NCBI GenBank assembly: GCA_029881195.1
Contig: JAOUNB010000009.1
Location: 1-41,770 of the forward strand
Direction of reading: 5' to 3'
DNA length: 41,770 bases
From: Candidatus Nitrosopumilus sp.
GTDB taxonomy: Archaea > Thermoproteota > Nitrososphaeria > Nitrososphaerales > Nitrosopumilaceae
The notes below the pieces were generated by a model. That model saw only the letters and a list, made by a program, of their open reading frames with translations. It ran no database searches and was not told the DNA's origin. Position numbers and translations under genes: made by a program. Below are positions 1 to 10,836 of this stretch, piece after piece; within the stretch, counting starts at the first letter, position 1, and every line of letters starts with the position of its first letter.

Positions 1-697
1 TATCAAGTAGAATACGAATCATTCTAGAATGTTTCATGAGATAAGAAATGAGTCATGCCAAATGGATCCAGATGATGTCATTTGATCTACAGAATAATCA
101 AAATCTGATGGTTTCTACACGGCCACTTTTTACTTGTTTTATTGATATTTTGTAAATATGATTTTTTGCATGTTTGAGTCTAGTCAATATAGAATATTAA
201 CATAAAACATGAATTTTATTGCTTTAAAATATTTAAAAAATAATAAAATTTGGAAAATACTTGACTAATCATTCCTCCTAGTAATCGATCTAGGTTACAC
301 ACTATAAATCTCACAGTAAAAATAATTTCTGTGCTTGTCTAAAACGTCAAATTAAGTTAACACTGTTTTAATTATTATATTACTGATAGGTCTACTCATG
401 ACCAATTTAATAAAGGAAACGATGTTTAAAGAAATTACCGATCTTGAACAGATAATGTACTTTAAACAAGAACTAGAGGGCAATAGCGATTAACAAGCAA
501 TCATACACTTATTTTAAAAATTAAGTTCTAGATTTTACCAACTACAGCAGTTGCATGTTAATACAATTATTTACACTTGATATTTCTATTTTTAAAAACA
601 CAGTCCTTGGAAGTAGTGAAATACACTAGTTTTACGATCATATGTTCCATACGATTTTTTATGTCCATGTACTATTCGTATTATTTATTGATATCGG
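1..697. other. AT-rich intergenic region
   Basis: No long reading frame with a recognisable product is present. The stretch holds a perfect 12-base palindrome (CATTCTAGAATG, 20-31), AT-rich runs near 210-250 that could be promoter or terminator material, and a short ORF at 398-493 that is listed separately. A 35-codon frame at 48-155 has no promoter support and no recognisable features. The gene that would own the left end may lie outside the window. Confidence 0.6.
398..493 (+). CDS. Possible 31-residue micro-protein
   Basis: ATG-to-TAA frame of 31 residues starting MTNLIKETMFKEITDLEQ. The peptide is charged, could form an amphipathic helix, and ends in acidic residues. A TATA-like TTATATTA lies at about 374-381, roughly 20 nt before the ATG, which is near but slightly short of the usual leaderless spacing. 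There is no family match that I recognise. A frame this short can arise by chance in AT-rich DNA, so this is only a candidate. Confidence 0.25.
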   Translation: MTNLIKETMFKEITDLEQIMYFKQELEGNSD

Positions 698-1114
698 CTA
701 TGGTTGATCTTTGATGTGTGAACTGTTGCACAATTTTGCCAATTCAAATCCCTCCATTCCACGTGAAGAATCTGGAAAATTTTTTACATATGTTTTGTAA
801 TGACTTAATGCGCTATCACAAGTTTTTGTTCGTACAAGTATCTTTCCTTTTTCATGCCATGCCTTTTCCTCATTGGGTTTTAACTCAATTATTTTAGAAT
901 AAATTATCTTTGCTTCTTCTAAATCTCCATCATCGATATGGTCCTGAGCTACATCATACAGCGTTTTAATTCTATCTTCTAAACTCTTTGGAAGTAGAGG
1001 TATTGTTATTATTCCTATTATTATTGTTGTTATTCCAATAATGAGATATATTGCCAATTTCTTGTTTATTGTTACATTGTTAGTTGGAATGGCAACGTCA
1101 TCATAACCGCCCAT
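698..1114 (-). CDS. Membrane-anchored TPR-repeat protein
   Basis: 138 residues. One hydrophobic segment at about residues 19-42 would anchor the protein in the membrane. It is followed by two to three tetratricopeptide-like helical pairs (about 45-125), with the pattern of small and aromatic residues seen in TPRs, such as GDLEEAKIIYSKIIELKPNE and a following helix pair around AWHEKGKIL. TPRs usually mediate protein-protein contacts, so a scaffold or assembly role is likely, but no partner can be named. The gene stands alone: AT-rich DNA of about 220 bases separates it from the end of gatE, and I see no gene in that gap. Confidence 0.6.
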   Translation of the reverse strand: MGGYDDVAIPTNNVTINKKLAIYLIIGITTIIIGIITIPLLPKSLEDRIKTLYDVAQDHIDDGDLEEAKIIYSKIIELKPNEEKAWHEKGKILVRTKTCDSALSHYKTYVKNFPDSSRGMEGFELAKLCNSSHIKDQP

Positions 1115-1338
1115 AATTTATTATTTAGTTATTTTAGGAAAATAAAGATTGTTCTTAATAGATCAGGCTGTTCATTTTAACCAAATTTGAACTAAGATAT
1201 TTCAGTTTACAATAATATCATTTAAACTAAAAAACTTAAAAGAATCAAATATCATATTTACACAAGGTTTCTGCAATAAACGGCTCAGAATTATATTTCC
1301 CTACATGTAAAGTTAGAATCCCACCTCCCGCATTTTAA

Positions 1339-3255
1339 TCAAATGTTTTCTAATTTTTTCTTAATGTTTTTTAAAAGAATACTATTTACTATTTCACCTG
1401 AAATTTTTCCTCTCAATTCCTTCATAACAATTCCCATTAATGGTCCAATTGCCCGTTCTTTTTGATTTTTCACTATTTCTTGATTTCTTTCAATTATATC
1501 TATAATGATTTCTTCGACTTTTACTTTATCAATAGTTTCAATTGACGCATTTTTCAATGCTTCATCAATTGTTTGGGACTTGCCAGACATGATATTCTCA
1601 TAGATTATCTCAATTGATTCTTTTGCGATTTTTTCTTCTGCTAATAGTTGAAATGATTTCATGATGTTCTCTTCTGTTAATAATTTAGAATTTAGACCAT
1701 TTCTCTCTAAGTTAGTAATTGTAGAACATAAAATTGATGCAACAAAAGTAGGATTGATTTTAATTTTTTCAACAATTTTTTCAAATAATTCAATATAACG
1801 TGAATCAAAAATTTGCTCAGAAAGCTGAAAATTCAATTCATATTTTTTTTGTAATTCTAACAGTGATTCATCCCATGATTTTGGAATATTTTTCCTAGCA
1901 TTTTCTAATTCTTGATTTGTAACCGAGATTGGTGGAATGTCTGTTTCAGGATACATTCTTGATGCACCTGGACGTGGTCTTAAGAATACTGTTTCACCTG
2001 TATGTGTAGCTAATCTCGTTTCTGCAGGAACGCCTTTTCTAGCTTCTTCTAATCTATTGATTATTGAGTTTATTGCAAAATTAATTATTGCAGAGGGGGC
2101 TGCAATAATTAAAAATGCATCATTTTGATTAACTTTTAAAATATTTTTTACAATTAAAATATCATCTTCTTCAATACCATAATTTGGTAGTTCATCAGAA
2201 TGAAAAACTCCCCCAATACCATAAAATTTTACTAATTGTCCTATCTCTTTTCCTAATCTAATTCCTTCAAACGGTGTATATCCAAACATTCCAGAAAAAT
2301 TTTCAATTTTTATTACTTTGATAATTGAATTATCTTTTAATGCCTTTTGAATTATTTTAGATTTACAATTTTTCCAATTTTCTGTGATGTCAAAAATATC
2401 TCTATTTTTTGAAATTTCTTTAAAATCTGAATTCCTTAATTTTTCAGCAATTTTTACTAATCCAAACTGTCTTTTGGCCTCAAATTCTACTACTTTTTCT
2501 AATTGATCTAATTGTTGAACTCCTTTTACTTCCACTACTCCTCCTCCATCTTTTATTGAAACATTGACATCTTGTCGAATTGATCCAATTCCTCTGATTA
2601 CTTTTTTTGTACTTCGTAGTAGTCTACCTAATGATAATGCAATTTTTTTAATTTTTTTAGGATCTCCTTCTACAGGATCTAATGCAATCTCTAAAAGAGG
2701 AATACCAAGACGATCTAAACTATATTCTCTAATATTTCCTTTATCTCCGAGAAGTTTAGCTGCATCTTCTTCAAGACAAATTGATTGTACACCTATCTTC
2801 TCACCGTCAACCTCAATTTGTCCTCCCTGTGAAATCAGCATAGTTCGTTGAAATCCTGTTGTGTTTGAACCATCAATCACTGTTTTTCTCATTGGATAAA
2901 TTTCATTAAAAATTTTGGAATTTAGTGATGTTGCAATTACAAGTGCAAGATCTTTTGCATCGTTATCTAAGTTATGAGGTGGCTCTTCATCTTGTTCAAC
3001 TAAACAACTACTTTCTGAATTTGCATAATAAACTATTGTTTTTGATTTTGATTTTTCAAATAATGCCGCTGGATCATATTCACCCAATTCACTTTTTACC
3101 GCACGTAATTTTCTTTGAAATTTAATAGAATATTCATCTGATTCTATTGATCTACAATTACAAAATAATTTTTTGTTTGTTGCTAATTGTTGATGGATTT
3201 CTAGTCCTACTTTTAATCCAATACCACTTAAAGAAAATTTTGACACTTTATTCAC
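1339..3255 (-). CDS. gatE: Glu-tRNA(Gln) amidotransferase subunit E
   Basis: 638 residues, the normal length for archaeal GatE. It binds mischarged Glu-tRNA(Gln), phosphorylates the glutamyl group and accepts ammonia from GatD to form Gln-tRNA(Gln). The N-terminal two thirds is the GatB-like kinase core: GLKVGLEIHQQL near the start, a conserved segment around residues 130-200 with QISQGG-like and LEEDAAK elements, and MYPETDIPP at about 435. An AspRS-like insertion lies near 270-420. The C-terminal roughly 150 residues form the helical YqeY-like tail that touches tRNA. It follows gatD with a 4-nt gap, so gatDE is an operon. Archaea use this pair because they lack a Gln-tRNA synthetase. Confidence 0.96.
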   Translation of the reverse strand: MNKVSKFSLSGIGLKVGLEIHQQLATNKKLFCNCRSIESDEYSIKFQRKLRAVKSELGEYDPAALFEKSKSKTIVYYANSESSCLVEQDEEPPHNLDNDAKDLALVIATSLNSKIFNEIYPMRKTVIDGSNTTGFQRTMLISQGGQIEVDGEKIGVQSICLEEDAAKLLGDKGNIREYSLDRLGIPLLEIALDPVEGDPKKIKKIALSLGRLLRSTKKVIRGIGSIRQDVNVSIKDGGGVVEVKGVQQLDQLEKVVEFEAKRQFGLVKIAEKLRNSDFKEISKNRDIFDITENWKNCKSKIIQKALKDNSIIKVIKIENFSGMFGYTPFEGIRLGKEIGQLVKFYGIGGVFHSDELPNYGIEEDDILIVKNILKVNQNDAFLIIAAPSAIINFAINSIINRLEEARKGVPAETRLATHTGETVFLRPRPGASRMYPETDIPPISVTNQELENARKNIPKSWDESLLELQKKYELNFQLSEQIFDSRYIELFEKIVEKIKINPTFVASILCSTITNLERNGLNSKLLTEENIMKSFQLLAEEKIAKESIEIIYENIMSGKSQTIDEALKNASIETIDKVKVEEIIIDIIERNQEIVKNQKERAIGPLMGIVMKELRGKISGEIVNSILLKNIKKKLENI

Positions 3256-3259
3256 TCTC

Positions 3260-4549
3260 CTAATCTGATATCTCTAATGCTATATTTTCAAGCATGAGTT
3301 TTTTGACTTCTTCTATATTTTGTGAATTTCCTATTGCCCACATTGTCTTAACTAATGCTACTTCTGGGATCATATTTTCTAATGGAACTATGCCTAAATT
3401 AAGTAAATCCCGACCACTTTCATAAACTGTCATTCTAACTCTACCATCAATACATTGAGAAGTCATCCCTAGAAAAATTCCTTTATTCCTTGCTTTTTTC
3501 ACACTTTCATACATTGTCTTTCCGATATGGCCTAACCCTGTTCCTTCAAAAATTATTCCCTTATACCCCATCTCAATAATTTTTTCTAACAATTCAGGTT
3601 CATATCCAGGATGATATTTTACTAATGCAACTTTAGTATCTAATTTAATTCTTGGATGAAATTCGTTTGTTTTAAAAAAATCTTCTTTAATGTTTTTTTG
3701 AATTTGATTTTCTGTAATTATGAAGGCAGGTTCATCCCCAATTGTTTTAAATGCACCTCTCTTACTAGTATGATTTTTTCTAACTCTAGTTCCTATGTGA
3801 CATGCAATCACTTTATCATTCTCATCCTGATGCATGATAATGTAAATCCCATTAGTATTACTTGACGTGATGAATTTTGTTGCACCGATCAAATTTAATG
3901 CTGCATCAGATGAGGCACGATCTGAAGATCTTTGAGAACCTACAAGTACAATTGGTATTGAAAATCCCGCTAACGCAAATGACAGAAAAGATGATGTATA
4001 ATGCATAGTATCTGTACCATGAGCAATTATTATCCCTACATAATCAGATTTAGAATACTCATTAATTTTTTCAGCAATTTGTAACCAATGTTTAGGCATT
4101 ATGTTTTCAGAATATTCTGAAAATAAAACCTCTGCATCAATATTGGCAATTTTTGCCAGTTCTGGAACTGATGCATTAAGTTCTTGAGCTGATAATACAG
4201 GAGTTACTGAACCTGTTCTATAATCCACCTTACTTGCAATTGTGCCTCCAGTCGACAATAGTAAAATTTTTGGCAATCCTTCACTTTTTTTTATCCATTC
4301 ACTTTTTTCAATTATTTTTTCTGTAACAAGATTTTTCTCAATTTTCTCAATCTCAGCAATTTCTAATCCAATGTTATACCCATTTTTTAATTTTAAAACA
4401 ATATGTTTGTCATCACTGTGTTCATATCTTGGCATAATTATACCCGAATACGTAATATCTGCAACAATCCTGACATAATCTCCGACTGCAATTCTATTTG
4501 CCTTTAGAAATTTTAATGAATTACCCTCGTATCCTCTGTATTCTGACAT
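3260..4549 (-). CDS. gatD: Glu-tRNA(Gln) amidotransferase subunit D
   Basis: 429 residues. GatD is the glutaminase or asparaginase-like half of the archaeal GatDE complex and releases ammonia for GatE. An N-terminal GatD-specific beta-barrel domain (about 1-85) precedes a type I L-asparaginase fold. The nucleophile motif STGGTIAS is at about 99-106 and the second catalytic motif AHGTDTM at about 177-183. The gene has its own TATA-like element (4570-4580) about 26 nt before the ATG and is followed 4 nt later by gatE. The long N-terminal domain separates it from plain asparaginase. Confidence 0.96.
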   Translation of the reverse strand: MSEYRGYEGNSLKFLKANRIAVGDYVRIVADITYSGIIMPRYEHSDDKHIVLKLKNGYNIGLEIAEIEKIEKNLVTEKIIEKSEWIKKSEGLPKILLLSTGGTIASKVDYRTGSVTPVLSAQELNASVPELAKIANIDAEVLFSEYSENIMPKHWLQIAEKINEYSKSDYVGIIIAHGTDTMHYTSSFLSFALAGFSIPIVLVGSQRSSDRASSDAALNLIGATKFITSSNTNGIYIIMHQDENDKVIACHIGTRVRKNHTSKRGAFKTIGDEPAFIITENQIQKNIKEDFFKTNEFHPRIKLDTKVALVKYHPGYEPELLEKIIEMGYKGIIFEGTGLGHIGKTMYESVKKARNKGIFLGMTSQCIDGRVRMTVYESGRDLLNLGIVPLENMIPEVALVKTMWAIGNSQNIEEVKKLMLENIALEISD

Positions 4550-4569
4550 TTATGAGAATTATGTTTAGT

Positions 4570-4580
4570 ATTTAATTAAA
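4570..4580 (-). promoter_or_regulatory. TATA-like box of gatDE
   Basis: On the minus strand TTTAATTAAAT is centred about 26 nt upstream of the gatD ATG, the spacing expected for a leaderless archaeal transcript. It lies in the 32-nt gap after the cdc48 stop codon, so gatDE can be transcribed independently of cdc48. Confidence 0.45.
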
Positions 4581-4581
4581 A

Positions 4582-6768
<2,187 letters not shown>

Positions 6769-6790
6769 ACAGAAATGCCTCCTGTCTAAT

Positions 6791-6797
6791 TTTTATA
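6791..6797 (-). promoter_or_regulatory. TATA box of cdc48
   Basis: Minus-strand TATAAAA is centred 26 nt before the A of the cdc48 ATG, implying a leaderless mRNA. A GGAGG sequence lies at about 6780-6784, but it would be upstream of the inferred start site and so may not serve as a ribosome binding site. Confidence 0.6.
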
Positions 6798-6837
6798 CCT
6801 TTGTGGTAGTTTTCTTAAATTGCAACAGATATCACAA

Positions 6838-6846
6838 GCTTAAAAT
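6838..6846 (+). promoter_or_regulatory. TATA-like box of rpl2
   Basis: GCTTAAAAT is centred about 27-30 nt before the TTG at 6872. This places the transcription start at or just before that codon and supports the shorter start for ribosomal protein L2. Confidence 0.45.
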
Positions 6847-6871
6847 CCTCTTTTCGTGGCAAACGATCAAC

Positions 6872-7606
6872 TTGGGAAAAAGACCATTAGTTAGAAGACG
6901 TGGCCGTGGAGGAATGCAGTTTAGATCCACATCTACTGGTAAAGTAGGCTCCAAAGCAAATTATCCTCGTTTTTCACTTGCAGAACAACATGAAGGTGAA
7001 ATTATCGATTTGGTTCACGAACGTGGACGAGAGGCACCATTAGCTAAAATTCGATTTGAAGACGGCTCTGTTTCATACGTTCCAGCAATTCTCGGAGCTA
7101 AAGTAGGTGAAATCTTACAATTTGGATTAAAATCAAAGATTGAAAAAGGAAATGTAATTAGTGTTCAAAATATTCCTGATGGTACAATTGTTTGTAATAT
7201 TGAAAAACATTTTGGAGATGGTGGTTCTATAGTTAAATCTGCAGGTACTAATGCAACCATTTTCTCTCATGGTGATGAGGGAGTTACTGTTAAACTACCC
7301 TCTGGCCGATTTACTACACTTAATCCAAAGAATAGAGCCATGATTGGCACTCTTGCAGGTGGCGGAGCCAGTGAACGACACTTTATGAGTGCTGGTAACA
7401 AATGGCGCAGTTTTAAAGCTAAAGGAAAAAAATATCCAATTGTCAGAGGTGTTGCTCAAGCAGCATATGTTCATCCACATGGTGGTGGTCGTCATCAACA
7501 CGTTGGACAAAGCTCAACTGTTTCAAGAGATGCACCTCCTGGTGCAAAGGTAGGAAGTATTGCTGCTAGAAAAACTGGTAGAGCTAGAATTAAAGAAAGA
7601 AAGTAG
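6872..7606 (+). CDS. rpl2: Large-subunit ribosomal protein L2 (uL2), TTG start
   Basis: 244 residues. L2 binds 23S rRNA near the peptidyl transferase centre. The protein begins (M)GKRPLVRRRGRGG, the typical archaeal L2 N-terminus, so the TTG at 6872 is the start; the in-frame codons upstream (to 6803) have no L2 character. The OB-like and SH3-like domains follow, and the C-terminus carries the conserved VRGVAQAAYVHPHGGGRHQH region, including the catalytically important His. The gene is isolated from the usual ribosomal operons here, divergent from cdc48, with its own TATA-like element and a hairpin plus T-run overlapping the stop codon. Confidence 0.95.
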   Translation: MGKRPLVRRRGRGGMQFRSTSTGKVGSKANYPRFSLAEQHEGEIIDLVHERGREAPLAKIRFEDGSVSYVPAILGAKVGEILQFGLKSKIEKGNVISVQNIPDGTIVCNIEKHFGDGGSIVKSAGTNATIFSHGDEGVTVKLPSGRFTTLNPKNRAMIGTLAGGGASERHFMSAGNKWRSFKAKGKKYPIVRGVAQAAYVHPHGGGRHQHVGQSSTVSRDAPPGAKVGSIAARKTGRARIKERK

Positions 7607-7615
7607 TTTCTTTTT
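7596..7615 (+). terminator. Hairpin and T-run after rpl2
   Basis: Inverted repeat AAAGAAA-gtag-TTTCTTT followed by two more T residues. It includes the rpl2 stop codon in the loop. It is AU-only and weak as a hairpin, but the T-rich tract is typical of archaeal termination sites. Confidence 0.35.
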
Positions 7616-7654
7616 AACCTAAAATTGATAAATGACTCTTGAAATTTATCTTTA

Positions 7655-7933
7655 ATGTCAAAACAACGAATTAGAATTTTTGTAACTGGAAGAGTACAAG
7701 GAGTTTTTTTTCGTCAGACATTAAAAGTAAAAGCAAAACAAAATGATGTTTACGGTTGGGTAAAAAATCTGAATGATGGTAGAGTTGAGGCTGTCTTAGA
7801 AGGAGATACAGGTAATGTTACTCTACTAATTGAGTGGGCTCATGGTGGACCTGCAAATGCAATTGTTGAAGATGTAGAAATTCAAAATGAAAAATTTACT
7901 GGAGAATTTTCAAAATTTGAGGTTACATATTAA
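7655..7933 (+). CDS. acyP: Acylphosphatase
   Basis: 92 residues, the normal family length. It hydrolyses acyl phosphates such as acetyl phosphate or 1,3-bisphosphoglycerate. The N-terminal signature is clear: RIFVTGRVQGVFFRQ holds the phosphate-binding loop with its catalytic Arg. The second motif GWVKNLNDGRVEAVLEGD contains the catalytic Asn. The C-terminus FSKFEVTY is also typical. The gene starts 48 nt after rpl2 and converges on the next gene, overlapping its stop by 4 nt. Confidence 0.93.
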   Translation: MSKQRIRIFVTGRVQGVFFRQTLKVKAKQNDVYGWVKNLNDGRVEAVLEGDTGNVTLLIEWAHGGPANAIVEDVEIQNEKFTGEFSKFEVTY

Positions 7934-8262
7934 TGGATTTCATCAAATGCTTCCTTAATTATATTACCAAATTCTAAAATTTTCTGCTTTTTACTTATCT
8001 GAATTATTTGTATGGGCTCTTTTCTACTTTTTTGAATTTTAATAATTACTCCTTCTTTTTGAGATTCTATATCTGCAAACCATCTAAAAGTTATTGATTT
8101 ACAAAAAACAATTCTATGCATTCTAACATCCTCAACTACGTTTTCTCCTAAAGAGAAGCAAAATTTTCTAATGGAATCAAAAAGAGGTAATACTGAATTT
8201 GGAATTTGTTTCTTAAAGTCTTCATAATTTCTTTTATTACCAAATGAGATTATTCCTTCCAT
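7930..8262 (-). CDS. Small protein resembling DUF5655
   Basis: 110 residues, soluble and mixed in charge. The central part (about 20-85) runs LPLFDSIRKFCFSLGENV, then an aromatic strand around ITFRWFADIE. This resembles the small DUF5655 domain, which has a helix, then a conserved basic and aromatic strand, then a beta hairpin. That family has no established function. I judged the match by eye only and hold it loosely. The gene lies between acylphosphatase (convergent, 4-nt overlap) and the SRP RNA gene on the same strand, about 30 nt from its 3' end. Confidence 0.5.
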   Translation of the reverse strand: MEGIISFGNKRNYEDFKKQIPNSVLPLFDSIRKFCFSLGENVVEDVRMHRIVFCKSITFRWFADIESQKEGVIIKIQKSRKEPIQIIQISKKQKILEFGNIIKEAFDEIH

Positions 8263-8291
8263 GATCTTGCAGTTTTAATTTAAATTATAAA

Positions 8292-8606
8292 GGTAGTAGT
8301 TCTGCTGGCTCCAGTCTAGACGAATAGCCCCATTTCAAGGCGTACAAGATCCGCCACGTTGACGAGGAAGCGTGGATGCTCCACCTTAGGATTGCTCCCT
8401 CCCGGACCTCATCCCTTTCGATGGTTCGGTCTTAGAAGTTATCCCTTCGAATATTTCTAGTCCTGCAACCACCCGCCTCGGCGTGATTTCATTTCCGCAC
8501 ACCAAGCGGGAATTACCCACTAGAGATTTACCCAACAGTTACTGATCTCTGCATATAGCCGGTTTCAGAACAGGGCACGGCTGGCACCCTAATCCTACCT
8601 ACTACC
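8292..8606 (-). ncRNA. ffs: Signal recognition particle 7S RNA
   Basis: About 315 nt on the minus strand. The two ends pair (GGTAGTAG at the 5' end with CTACTACC at the 3' end), forming the archaeal helix 1 that closes 5' and 3' termini. The Alu part holds a GTGCCAGCCGTGCCC-type loop region, and helix 8 carries the SRP54-binding signature GAGGTCCGGGAGGGAGCA and the facing AAGGTGGAGCA. The sequence is visibly more GC-rich than its surroundings, as structured RNAs are in AT-rich archaea. A TATA-like box sits about 26 nt before the inferred start. The RNA would bind SRP19 and SRP54 and guide membrane and secreted proteins to the translocon. End positions are inferred from the terminal pairing. 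Confidence 0.9.
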
Positions 8607-8628
8607 ATTTTTTATAAAGAAAGTATGT

Positions 8629-8635
8629 TATATTT
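8629..8635 (-). promoter_or_regulatory. TATA-like box of the SRP RNA
   Basis: Minus-strand AAATATA is centred 26 nt upstream of the inferred first base of the SRP RNA. The neighbouring gene on the same strand ends at 8639, so the promoter abuts its stop codon. Confidence 0.5.
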
Positions 8636-8638
8636 GCA

Positions 8639-9553
8639 TTAGGTTTGATTTTCTTTCAGTTTTAAAACCATATTGCAAACTGAGCATATCTTTCCAGTGC
8701 ATTCAGTTCCACATTTTTCACAAGTAATTTTTTCTTTTGAATTTGAAGTTTTAATAATTTGAGAAATTTTGAGAATTGATTGATACAAATTATTTTTAAT
8801 TCCACTATGTTTGTTTTCTAGAGAATTTAGAAATTCACGAATTTCTGTTCTTATTCCCTCATTCATGTGTGGACAAGGTTCTGACTGAAATGGAATATCA
8901 TTTGTAAATGCATAAAACACTATTTCTGATTCATATATCTCACAAAATGGTTTTACCTTTCTTAAAGAATTCAAAGATGTATCAGGATCCATCCACCCAA
9001 TCTTGGTTGTATCCCCTGAAAGCATATTTATTACAAACGTTTGTAATGTATCATCTAAATTATGTCCAGTTGCAATTACATCTGCTCCAACATCTTTTGC
9101 TGCATAATCAATTGCACGTCTTCTTAAAATTCCACAAATTGAACAGGAGGAAGTTCTTTCATTTTCTCTTAATTCTAATGCTTCATTTAGTGTTAATTCG
9201 AACAAATCTTTGTACGAATAAACTTTATGTTCAACATTTAATTTACTACAAAAATTCTCTACAATTTCTAATGCCTCATTTCTATATCCTGGGATTCCTT
9301 CATCTATTGTAATTGCTATAATTCTAAAATTATGAGTAGATGCCATTTCATGAATAATTTTTAATAATGCCAATGAATCTTTTCCACCCGAAACAGCAAC
9401 AGCTACTAATTCATTATATTTAATCATGTTATATTTTGAAATTGTCTTAGCAGTTTTTCTAACAATAGAATTTGAGAAACAAGATGAGCATAATTTTTGA
9501 CCTGAATATTTTCTTGTATATACAGCTGGATTCTGACAACTATCACATATCAT
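8639..9553 (-). CDS. tRNA 2-thiolation enzyme, TtuA/NcsA family
   Basis: 304 residues. These PP-loop ATPases adenylate a tRNA uridine and replace oxygen with sulfur (U54 in TtuA, wobble U34 in NcsA/Ncs6). An N-terminal zinc ribbon (C3-C6, C22-C25) is followed by the PP-loop SGGKDS at 55-60. C137 and C140 with C227 match the three-cysteine [4Fe-4S] site, and a C-terminal zinc ribbon lies at about 280-294. GHNLDDTLQT at about 163 is the other conserved motif. I cannot tell U54 from U34 thiolation by sequence alone. Nearby tRNAs here carry unusual T-loop bases, which is relevant if the target is U54. Confidence 0.88.
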   Translation of the reverse strand: MICDSCQNPAVYTRKYSGQKLCSSCFSNSIVRKTAKTISKYNMIKYNELVAVAVSGGKDSLALLKIIHEMASTHNFRIIAITIDEGIPGYRNEALEIVENFCSKLNVEHKVYSYKDLFELTLNEALELRENERTSSCSICGILRRRAIDYAAKDVGADVIATGHNLDDTLQTFVINMLSGDTTKIGWMDPDTSLNSLRKVKPFCEIYESEIVFYAFTNDIPFQSEPCPHMNEGIRTEIREFLNSLENKHSGIKNNLYQSILKISQIIKTSNSKEKITCEKCGTECTGKICSVCNMVLKLKENQT

Positions 9554-9595
9554 GAATTTTTTTGATTTTTTTCATTAATGATTCTTTAGGTAGTT

Positions 9596-10792
9596 TCATA
9601 TCGTAAACCATCCAGATTTCAAATATGATAAAGCAATGTTAAGGCCAAATAGGATAAAGGTGAATGCATAAATTCCCCACATTACCACATTTACTGATTT
9701 GTTTGATATTTTTTTATCAATAATTGTATGAATGAATTTTCCTCCATCTAAGATTGGTAGAGGAAGCATATTGATAATTCCTATAAAAAATGAAATCATC
9801 CATAACCATAACAAAAACATTGAAACATTGGGATCATTCCATTCGATGAAATTCATTAATGGTTTGTACGCAAATGTATTGTCTCTTATAATTCCTATCA
9901 GTCCTCTCTCAGGGTCTTCCGGAGATGGAGTTATCTCAATTCCAAACTCTAGTGTTTGACTGTCTCTTAATACTGTAACACTTGCTGTTTCACCTGGATT
10001 CAAACTAGGAAAATCAGCTGGACTGAAGATCGGTTTTCCATTAATCGATGTAATGATATCATTTGCAAGTAATCCTGCTTGTTCTGCCCCAGAATTTTCT
10101 ATGATGGATAGAACCAAAACTCCATCAGGTAATTCAAAAAATGTACTAAGAAGTGGTTCTGGTAGTACCATGGCAAAAAACGGATTTGTTAATAAAATAG
10201 CACCTAAAACAAATGCAAAAATTACATTTGATGTTGCCCCTGCTCCAATTACCCTTAACTTTGAAATCTTTTTTGCCTTTTCAAATTCTTCCTCATCTGG
10301 TTCCACAAATCCTGCAAACATTGCAATAAATATTGCAAATCCTCCTGTCTTGATCTTTATTTTTTCCAAAGCAGCAACTATTCCATGTGCTCCTTCATGA
10401 ACTACAAGAACAATTGGAATTGATAATAAAAAGTATGTAATTGATGATGCTGATGTTAATGTCACCCCAGGGATAAGAACTGTTAGTTCTGAGAATTCAG
10501 ATTGTGCAACAAAGAAATTTGAAACATTATTGAGCAAAAACCAAAATGCAAAACCCATCATAATAAAACCTGCAATTACACTAGTATCTGCAAATATTCT
10601 AATTCCTCTTTTTGTTCTACTGAGAATTTTATTTAGGACTGAGTTGACACCTTTGTTTTTGTATACAAGACTGTAAGCTTTTATCTCAAAACCATATTTT
10701 TCTAATTTTAGAGATTTTGCAATTATGACGATTACGACCCATGCAATCAAGACATAGATTATCGAATTCTGGGTGATAAAATCAAGTTCCAA
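9596..10792 (-). CDS. Site-2-protease-like M50 metallopeptidase with PDZ domain
   Basis: 398 residues. An intramembrane zinc protease that would cut transmembrane substrates, probably in stress signalling. Multiple membrane spans are seen (about 10-28, 70-92, 110-130, 150-165, 180-205, 330-350, 370-390). The zinc motif HEGAH lies at 132-136, and the second motif LPLPILDGGKF, which supplies the third zinc ligand, is near 345. A PDZ domain lies at about 220-290 with GAEQAGLLANDIITSINGKP. The start codon is a TTG. It is divergent from cutA with a short intergenic region. Confidence 0.88.
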   Translation of the reverse strand: MELDFITQNSIIYVLIAWVVIVIIAKSLKLEKYGFEIKAYSLVYKNKGVNSVLNKILSRTKRGIRIFADTSVIAGFIMMGFAFWFLLNNVSNFFVAQSEFSELTVLIPGVTLTSASSITYFLLSIPIVLVVHEGAHGIVAALEKIKIKTGGFAIFIAMFAGFVEPDEEEFEKAKKISKLRVIGAGATSNVIFAFVLGAILLTNPFFAMVLPEPLLSTFFELPDGVLVLSIIENSGAEQAGLLANDIITSINGKPIFSPADFPSLNPGETASVTVLRDSQTLEFGIEITPSPEDPERGLIGIIRDNTFAYKPLMNFIEWNDPNVSMFLLWLWMISFFIGIINMLPLPILDGGKFIHTIIDKKISNKSVNVVMWGIYAFTFILFGLNIALSYLKSGWFTI

Positions 10793-10836
10793 ACTAATTG
10801 TTAATTTTTTTATGTTACGTACATTTATCGGTTACT

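Noticed and set aside
48-155. 35-codon frame near the left edge
   Set aside because: No TATA-like box at a fitting distance and no recognisable composition or motif.
1256-1335. Minus-strand frame just after gatE reading ILTLHVGKYNSEPF and FIAETLCKYDI
   Set aside because: It looks protein-like, but the frame has no ATG, GTG or TTG start before it and a stop codon closely upstream, so it was not called as a gene.
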